This document shows, one piece after another, positions 40,211 through 43,611 of a DNA stretch of 43,611 bases. Both the position numbers and the translations under genes were made by a program. The notes beneath the pieces are model-generated. The model saw nothing but the letters and a program-made list of their open reading frames with translations, made no database searches and had not been told where the DNA came from. Source of the DNA: Candidatus Uhrbacteria bacterium (GTDB lineage: Bacteria > Patescibacteriota > Patescibacteriia > UBA9934 > UBA11717); NCBI GenBank assembly GCA_003509895.1, contig DOMJ01000003.1, positions 351 through 43,961 of the forward strand, written 5' to 3'. Positions within the stretch are counted from its first letter, which is position 1. The number at the start of each line of letters is the position of its first letter.

Positions 40211-40551
40211 AAAAACCGGAAAAATTGCTTGGAGACCTTTTGGGTGGCGCTCTTCAGAGAGCCGGCATTATGCAACAGGTGGGGGCCGCTATTATTGTGG
40301 AGGCGGCGGATCAAGCGTTGGAAGAACTTTTTGATCAGGGAATTTTAGAATATGCACGGTGTCGCGCCTACAGAGATAACGGTTTGTTGACTGCTTGCCG
40401 TCATGCGGCGGTTGCTCAGGGGATCAAGTTACGTAAAGGAGATCTTATCGCCGCTATAACTCGAAGGGTTCCACGAGCCGATATTCTAGAGCTGGAAATC
40501 GTCCACCGAACTTCGACCAACCGTAAAGCCGCGTGGTATGATTTGGAATAA
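40207..40551 (+). CDS. Small DUF721/DciA-like protein
   Basis: The 114-residue protein starts inside the helicase stop (ATGA). It has a basic N terminus, a G-G-A-L-x-x-A-G-I-x-x-Q-V-G region, and a Leu/Ala-rich middle with A-R-C-R-A-Y-R-D-N-G-L-L-T. The end is a strand-like L-E-L-E-I-V. Length, basic character and strand-helix order fit the DUF721 family, which includes the replicative-helicase loader DciA. The match is weak by eye, so this is a suggestion. Coupling to a DNA helicase-nuclease gene supports a DNA-linked role. Confidence 0.5.
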   Translation: MKKPEKLLGDLLGGALQRAGIMQQVGAAIIVEAADQALEELFDQGILEYARCRAYRDNGLLTACRHAAVAQGIKLRKGDLIAAITRRVPRADILELEIVHRTSTNRKAAWYDLE

Positions 40552-40558
40552 TGCAACT

Positions 40559-40942
40559 ATGCCTCTCCGTTACACCATTCTCTTTATTGGTTTTGGAACG
40601 CTGCTTGCTATTGGTGGGCTGGTTGCGATTGTGTATTCTGTATCGCCGGCAGACCTTGTCTGGTGGGGGATGCTTGTTTTTTATGCGCTTGTTTTTTTGA
40701 TAACACTTGGGACACTTACCATTCTAGGAACCGTTGTGCGCGTCAGATTCTTAAAAGCGGACATTCCAATTCGTCAGCTGACACGTTCCTTTAGGCAAGG
40801 TGTTTTCTTAGGGGTTTTGGCCTGTGTCGGCCTCTTTCTTTCTCATCTCCAACTGTTAACTACCTGGAGCCTGCTTCTTTTAGTACTTGCATTGGCCTTT
40901 TTAGAGCTTTTTTTCCTGACTTCACGGTCACGTGCAACATAG
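40559..40942 (+). CDS. Small four-helix membrane protein
   Basis: The 127-residue protein consists mostly of two pairs of hydrophobic helices (about 4-26, 34-60, 80-100 and 104-122) with a short basic loop between the pairs (R-F-L-K-A-D-I-P-I-R-Q). No family is recognised and no catalytic residue is apparent. It starts 7 nt after the DciA-like gene and is probably the last gene of that transcript. The ATG at 40559 was preferred to an in-frame one at 40538 within the previous gene. Confidence 0.65.
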   Translation: MPLRYTILFIGFGTLLAIGGLVAIVYSVSPADLVWWGMLVFYALVFLITLGTLTILGTVVRVRFLKADIPIRQLTRSFRQGVFLGVLACVGLFLSHLQLLTTWSLLLLVLALAFLELFFLTSRSRAT

Positions 40943-40954
40943 AGAGCATTTGTG

Positions 40955-40960
40955 TATAAT
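40955..40960 (+). promoter_or_regulatory. -10 box of the mreBCD promoter
   Basis: A perfect TATAAT with TGTG directly upstream. It gives a leader of about 45 nt, longer than usual here. Confidence 0.65.
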
Positions 40961-40978
40961 CATCTTAGTAGAACAACA

Positions 40979-41005
40979 GGGGGACGTTGTCGTTATCCCT
41001 TTTTT
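40979..41005 (+). terminator. Attenuator-like hairpin in the mreB leader
   Basis: GGGGGACG-TTGT-CGTT-a-TCCC (8 bp with one bulge and two G-U pairs) is followed by six T residues, between the promoter and the mreB ATG. Confidence 0.5.
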
Positions 41006-41013
41006 CTTTTCCT

Positions 41014-42081
41014 ATGTTTAAGCAATTGCTTGGAAAATTTTCAAAAGATCTTGGTATCGATCTTGGTACCACAAACACACTTGTCTATTCGCAAGAGAAG
41101 GGAATTGTGATTAATGAGCCATCGGTCGTGGCAATGAACTCACGAACAGGACAAATATTGGCTGTTGGACGAGATGCGCGCAACATGATAGACAAAACGC
41201 CTCCTCACATCTCAACGGTTCGACCGCTTATGAAGGGCGTGATTTCCGACTTTGAAGTTACGGAGAAAATGCTTAAATACTTTATTGACGTTGTGCATTC
41301 GGAAACGTTTACCTTTGTCCCACGCCCACGCGTTGTTGTTGGCGTTCCTTTGGAAATTACGGAGGTGGAGCGTAAAGCGGTAGAAGATGCCGTGTTATCC
41401 GCCGGTGCGCGCGAGGTGTTTTTAGTGGAGGCACCGATGGCCGCCGCTATTGGTGGACGTCTACCGGTCATGGAATCCGTAGGAAGTATGTTGGTAGATT
41501 TAGGTGGGGGAACCACAGAGATTGCCGCCGTATCTTTGGGAGGTGTTGTTACATGGAAGTCGCTAAGCGTCGCCGGTGAGGAGCTCAATAAAAATATTGT
41601 GCAATATGCACGGGATGCGTTTAATTTGCTTATTGGGGATAAGGTTGCAGAAGAGATAAAAATGAAGATTGGTTCTGCGGCAACGTTAAGTGAACCACTG
41701 GTGATCCCGATGAGAGGACGAGATTTGATTACGGGGCTGCCTCGCGAGATTGCGGTTAATGACACGCAGATTAGGGAGGCCATGAGTCGTTCTATCAAAT
41801 TTATCATAGACAATATTAAGGCAACTCTCGAGGTTACGCCGCCGGAGCTGGTGGCAGATATTTATGAGCGAGGACTGATTCTTGTGGGCGGAGGGGCGCT
41901 CTTAACAAACCTGGATGAGGCGATTGCAAAGGAAATCCAGATCCCTGTTCGTATCGCAGATGACCCGCTGGCCTGTGTGGCACGTGGAACGGGTGCTCTG
42001 TTGGATAATCCGGCACTTTTGCATGACCTTGCCCTCCCGTCGGCCACGGATGATCGTCGATCTTTTTTATCTAAAATATGA
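41014..42081 (+). CDS. mreB: Rod-shape actin homologue MreB
   Basis: The 355-residue protein has D-L-G-I-D-L-G-T-T-N-T-L-V (phosphate 1), V-P-R-P-R-V-V-V-G-V-P, E-A-P-M-A-A-A-I-G, M-L-V-D-L-G-G-G-T-T-E-I-A (phosphate 2) and I-L-V-G-G-G-A-L-L (adenosine). The N-terminal amphipathic segment M-F-K-Q-L-L-G-K-F suits membrane binding. MreB filaments guide cell-wall synthesis, so a rod-shaped cell is suggested. The ATG at 41014 is chosen; the in-frame TTG at 40987 lies within the attenuator hairpin. It overlaps mreC by 4 nt. Confidence 0.97.
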   Translation: MFKQLLGKFSKDLGIDLGTTNTLVYSQEKGIVINEPSVVAMNSRTGQILAVGRDARNMIDKTPPHISTVRPLMKGVISDFEVTEKMLKYFIDVVHSETFTFVPRPRVVVGVPLEITEVERKAVEDAVLSAGAREVFLVEAPMAAAIGGRLPVMESVGSMLVDLGGGTTEIAAVSLGGVVTWKSLSVAGEELNKNIVQYARDAFNLLIGDKVAEEIKMKIGSAATLSEPLVIPMRGRDLITGLPREIAVNDTQIREAMSRSIKFIIDNIKATLEVTPPELVADIYERGLILVGGGALLTNLDEAIAKEIQIPVRIADDPLACVARGTGALLDNPALLHDLALPSATDDRRSFLSKI

Positions 42082-42884
42082 GATCGAAATCCGTGGAATG
42101 GGGTGTTCGTTTTGCCATGATTGCGGTTGCTGCTCTGGTTTTGGCCGTCTTGGCTCGCACAAATATTGTTCGGGGGGCGAGTGGGCGTTTTTTGAGCTGG
42201 ATTGAGTCTCCGTTTACGATCGTCTCGGACGCTGTTGGAAACCAGGGGGCCGTTGTCTTTTCTTCTCGACAAGAGTTAATCGCAGAACTACAGGAACGTG
42301 AGGAGCAAGTTTTACAACTCGCCAAAATCGCCGCTCGTTGGGAGCAGGCGGAGCAAGAGAGAGACCAAGCGCTCCTCTTTTTAGGGTACAAGAGCGGCTC
42401 GTCAGAGATTATGGTACCGGCTAAGATACGCGTACGGTCGTCAATACGAGATTCCGACAGCGTCCTTATAGACAAAGGAGCCGTAGACGGTATTAAAACG
42501 CAGCAAGCTGTTATTACGGGCGATGGTGCTCTCTATGGCTTGGTTGGTGAGGTCTTCGCTCAAACGGCGCGAGTTGTTCGCCTCACAGATCCAACGGTTG
42601 TTCTTGGAGGGCGGCTTTTGGATTCCGAGCAAACGTTGGGTGTTATGGAGGGTGGTTTTGGACCCGTCGTTCGCATGGCCTATGTTGCACAAGATACGGA
42701 CGTTCATTTAAACGATGTCATTGTTACGTCCGGCGTGGATCCGTTTGTGCCCGCTGGGATTGTGATCGGACTTGTGAATGCGATTGAGGAAGATCCAAAT
42801 GCGCCCTTTTTAACACTGTATGTAGAGCCGCTCGCACAAGTACAAAAAACCCGTCTCGTGGGCGTTATTCAGTCGCCCCTATGA
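42078..42884 (+). CDS. mreC: Rod-shape protein MreC
   Basis: The 268-residue protein has one N-terminal membrane helix (about 11-27), a coiled coil rich in Glu, Gln and Leu (about 65-100), and the double beta-barrel domain with V-L-I-D-K-G-A-V-D-G-I-K, G-L-V-G-E-V and V-I-V-T-S-G-V-D-P-F-V-P-A-G-I. It is the extracytoplasmic scaffold linking MreB to penicillin-binding protein 2. ATGA overlaps join it to mreB and mreD, so the cluster is translationally coupled. Confidence 0.95.
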   Translation: MRSKSVEWGVRFAMIAVAALVLAVLARTNIVRGASGRFLSWIESPFTIVSDAVGNQGAVVFSSRQELIAELQEREEQVLQLAKIAARWEQAEQERDQALLFLGYKSGSSEIMVPAKIRVRSSIRDSDSVLIDKGAVDGIKTQQAVITGDGALYGLVGEVFAQTARVVRLTDPTVVLGGRLLDSEQTLGVMEGGFGPVVRMAYVAQDTDVHLNDVIVTSGVDPFVPAGIVIGLVNAIEEDPNAPFLTLYVEPLAQVQKTRLVGVIQSPL

Positions 42885-43378
42885 TGCGCTTTTTATTGCA
42901 CACACTCCTTCTTCTTACCTGCCTGGCAGTGGAATATGGGTTTATTCATGGTCTTGCGGTGCCCTGGTCGCTTATTCCGCTCTGTCTGGCAATTGGGGTC
43001 TTCTTTGTGTTTACGCTTCACGTGGATCTTGGGCTGTTTTGGTTCGTGGGAGTCGGGTTTGTGTCGGATTTACAATCAATGCATCCCGTTGGTGAAACCC
43101 TGATCGGCGCTCTGGTTGGAGGATTACTTATTTATGTTGTGCAGCAACACATTTCGCATAGCTCTCTTTACTCAGTCATGATACTCGGGGGCGGGGTCTC
43201 CTTTGTTTGGCTGATGAGTTCTCAGGTACTGAGGCTTCTATTTGGCAGTTCTGCCACGTTTGAGTTTGGTATGATACTGGAGGAGGTCTTGTTTGCCATG
43301 CTATTGTCGGCAGTGCTTTTGTTAATTATTCCGCGTGTGCAAAAACGCGTGAGTCGTACAATACGCCTACAGCCATGA
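42881..43378 (+). CDS. mreD: Rod-shape protein MreD-like
   Basis: The 165-residue protein has about five hydrophobic helices and the loose MreD pattern, with a G-L-F-W-F-V-G-V-G-F-V-S-D-L-Q-S segment (the family's F-x-x-G-L-x-x-D-x-x region). MreD is poorly conserved, so the call leans on its place between mreC and the PBP2 gene. Two ATGs in a row open the frame. The stop overlaps the ATG of the next gene. Confidence 0.85.
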   Translation: MMRFLLHTLLLLTCLAVEYGFIHGLAVPWSLIPLCLAIGVFFVFTLHVDLGLFWFVGVGFVSDLQSMHPVGETLIGALVGGLLIYVVQQHISHSSLYSVMILGGGVSFVWLMSSQVLRLLFGSSATFEFGMILEEVLFAMLLSAVLLLIIPRVQKRVSRTIRLQP

Positions 43379-43611
43379 GTCAAAAAACACCATTTTTTAT
43401 ACAGCCGCTTGATCATCTCGGAGCCCTCACGGTTCTCCAAGAAGACGTTGATTTTGCCGATACGTTGGGACAGAGCTATCGTAATCGCGCAGAACCGGAT
43501 TTTATGGGAACCTCCATAAGTGGTGCACGGTGGAAATGGGCAGGCATTGGCATGGCTTGTATCTTTCTTGTTTTACTTGGGCGGTCTGCACAGTTGCAAA
43601 TCTGGCAGGGG
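43375..43611 (+). CDS. mrdA: Penicillin-binding protein 2, N-terminal part (cut by the window end)
   Basis: The frame opens at the ATG overlapping the mreD stop and stays open to the last base (79 codons). About 50 polar cytoplasmic residues precede a membrane helix (about 55-70) that ends L-G-R-S-A-Q-L-Q-I-W-Q-G. The R-x-x-x-L-Q-I-x-x-G pattern is the usual entry to the PBP2 extracytoplasmic domain. Position after mreBCD supports the transpeptidase of the elongation machine. The catalytic domain lies outside the window. Confidence 0.85.
   Translation, partial: MSQKTPFFIQPLDHLGALTVLQEDVDFADTLGQSYRNRAEPDFMGTSISGARWKWAGIGMACIFLVLLGRSAQLQIWQG

Overview
The window looks like a piece of a Candidate Phyla Radiation (Patescibacteria, probably Parcubacteria-like) chromosome. 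The reasons are: tightly packed genes with many 1-4 nt or ATGA overlaps; several short lipoproteins with an LGAGC lipobox; a secreted protein carrying a cell-surface domain I associate with Parcubacteria; a DsbA/VKOR oxidative folding pair; and an F-type ATP synthase operon without linked biosynthesis genes. The lineage is an inference, because no rRNA gene is present. I found no tRNA, rRNA, CRISPR array, insertion sequence or prophage.

Layout. 1-5.9 kb: end of an unknown gene, a cupin, two secreted or anchored proteins, a PD-(D/E)XK nuclease, a DEAD-box RNA helicase on the minus strand, and a DUF2914 membrane protein. 5.9-8.9 kb: a minus-strand block of two lipoproteins, a membrane protein and a long VKOR-like protein. 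9-11.1 kb: a small membrane protein, a CYTH phosphatase and a cyclopropane synthase. 11.2-11.7 kb: a gene-free stretch holding a highly structured RNA of about 465 nt with its own promoter and terminator. 11.7-15.5 kb: an RNA m5U methyltransferase, DsbA, VKOR, a small frameshifted membrane ORF and a TMEM43-like protein. 15.6-23.6 kb: pseudouridine synthase, BadF/NAGK-type kinase, leucyl aminopeptidase, peroxiredoxin, DUF3179 lipoprotein, rsmI, metG and a CvpA-family protein. 23.7-23.83 kb: a second small RNA built of two tandem three-way junctions and a terminator. 23.85-31.6 kb: tatD, then the atp operon (small membrane protein-B-E-F-H-A-G-D-C). 31.7-35.1 kb: class I lysyl-tRNA synthetase flanked by four small GC-richer genes. 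35.1-43.6 kb: uracil-DNA glycosylase, thymidine kinase, a lipoprotein, a zinc protease, a UvrD-nuclease fusion, a DciA-like protein, and the mreB-mreC-mreD-mrdA cell-shape cluster, which is cut by the window end.

Expression signals. Many genes have a good -10 box (often TATACT or TATAAA, often with an upstream TG) only 6-11 nt before the ATG, so most single-gene transcripts here should be leaderless. The four small genes around lysS are the clear exception. They have consensus promoters, a hairpin at or near the predicted 5' end or just before the ribosome binding site, a purine-rich Shine-Dalgarno, and strong terminators. They also differ from their neighbours in base and codon use.

The best candidates for something undescribed are the 465-nt RNA, the tandem three-way-junction RNA and the hairpin/Shine-Dalgarno small-gene cassettes. 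Also notable are an ATP synthase c subunit with a two-carboxylate, sodium-type ion site, and a family 4 uracil-DNA glycosylase that has lost its iron-sulfur cysteines.
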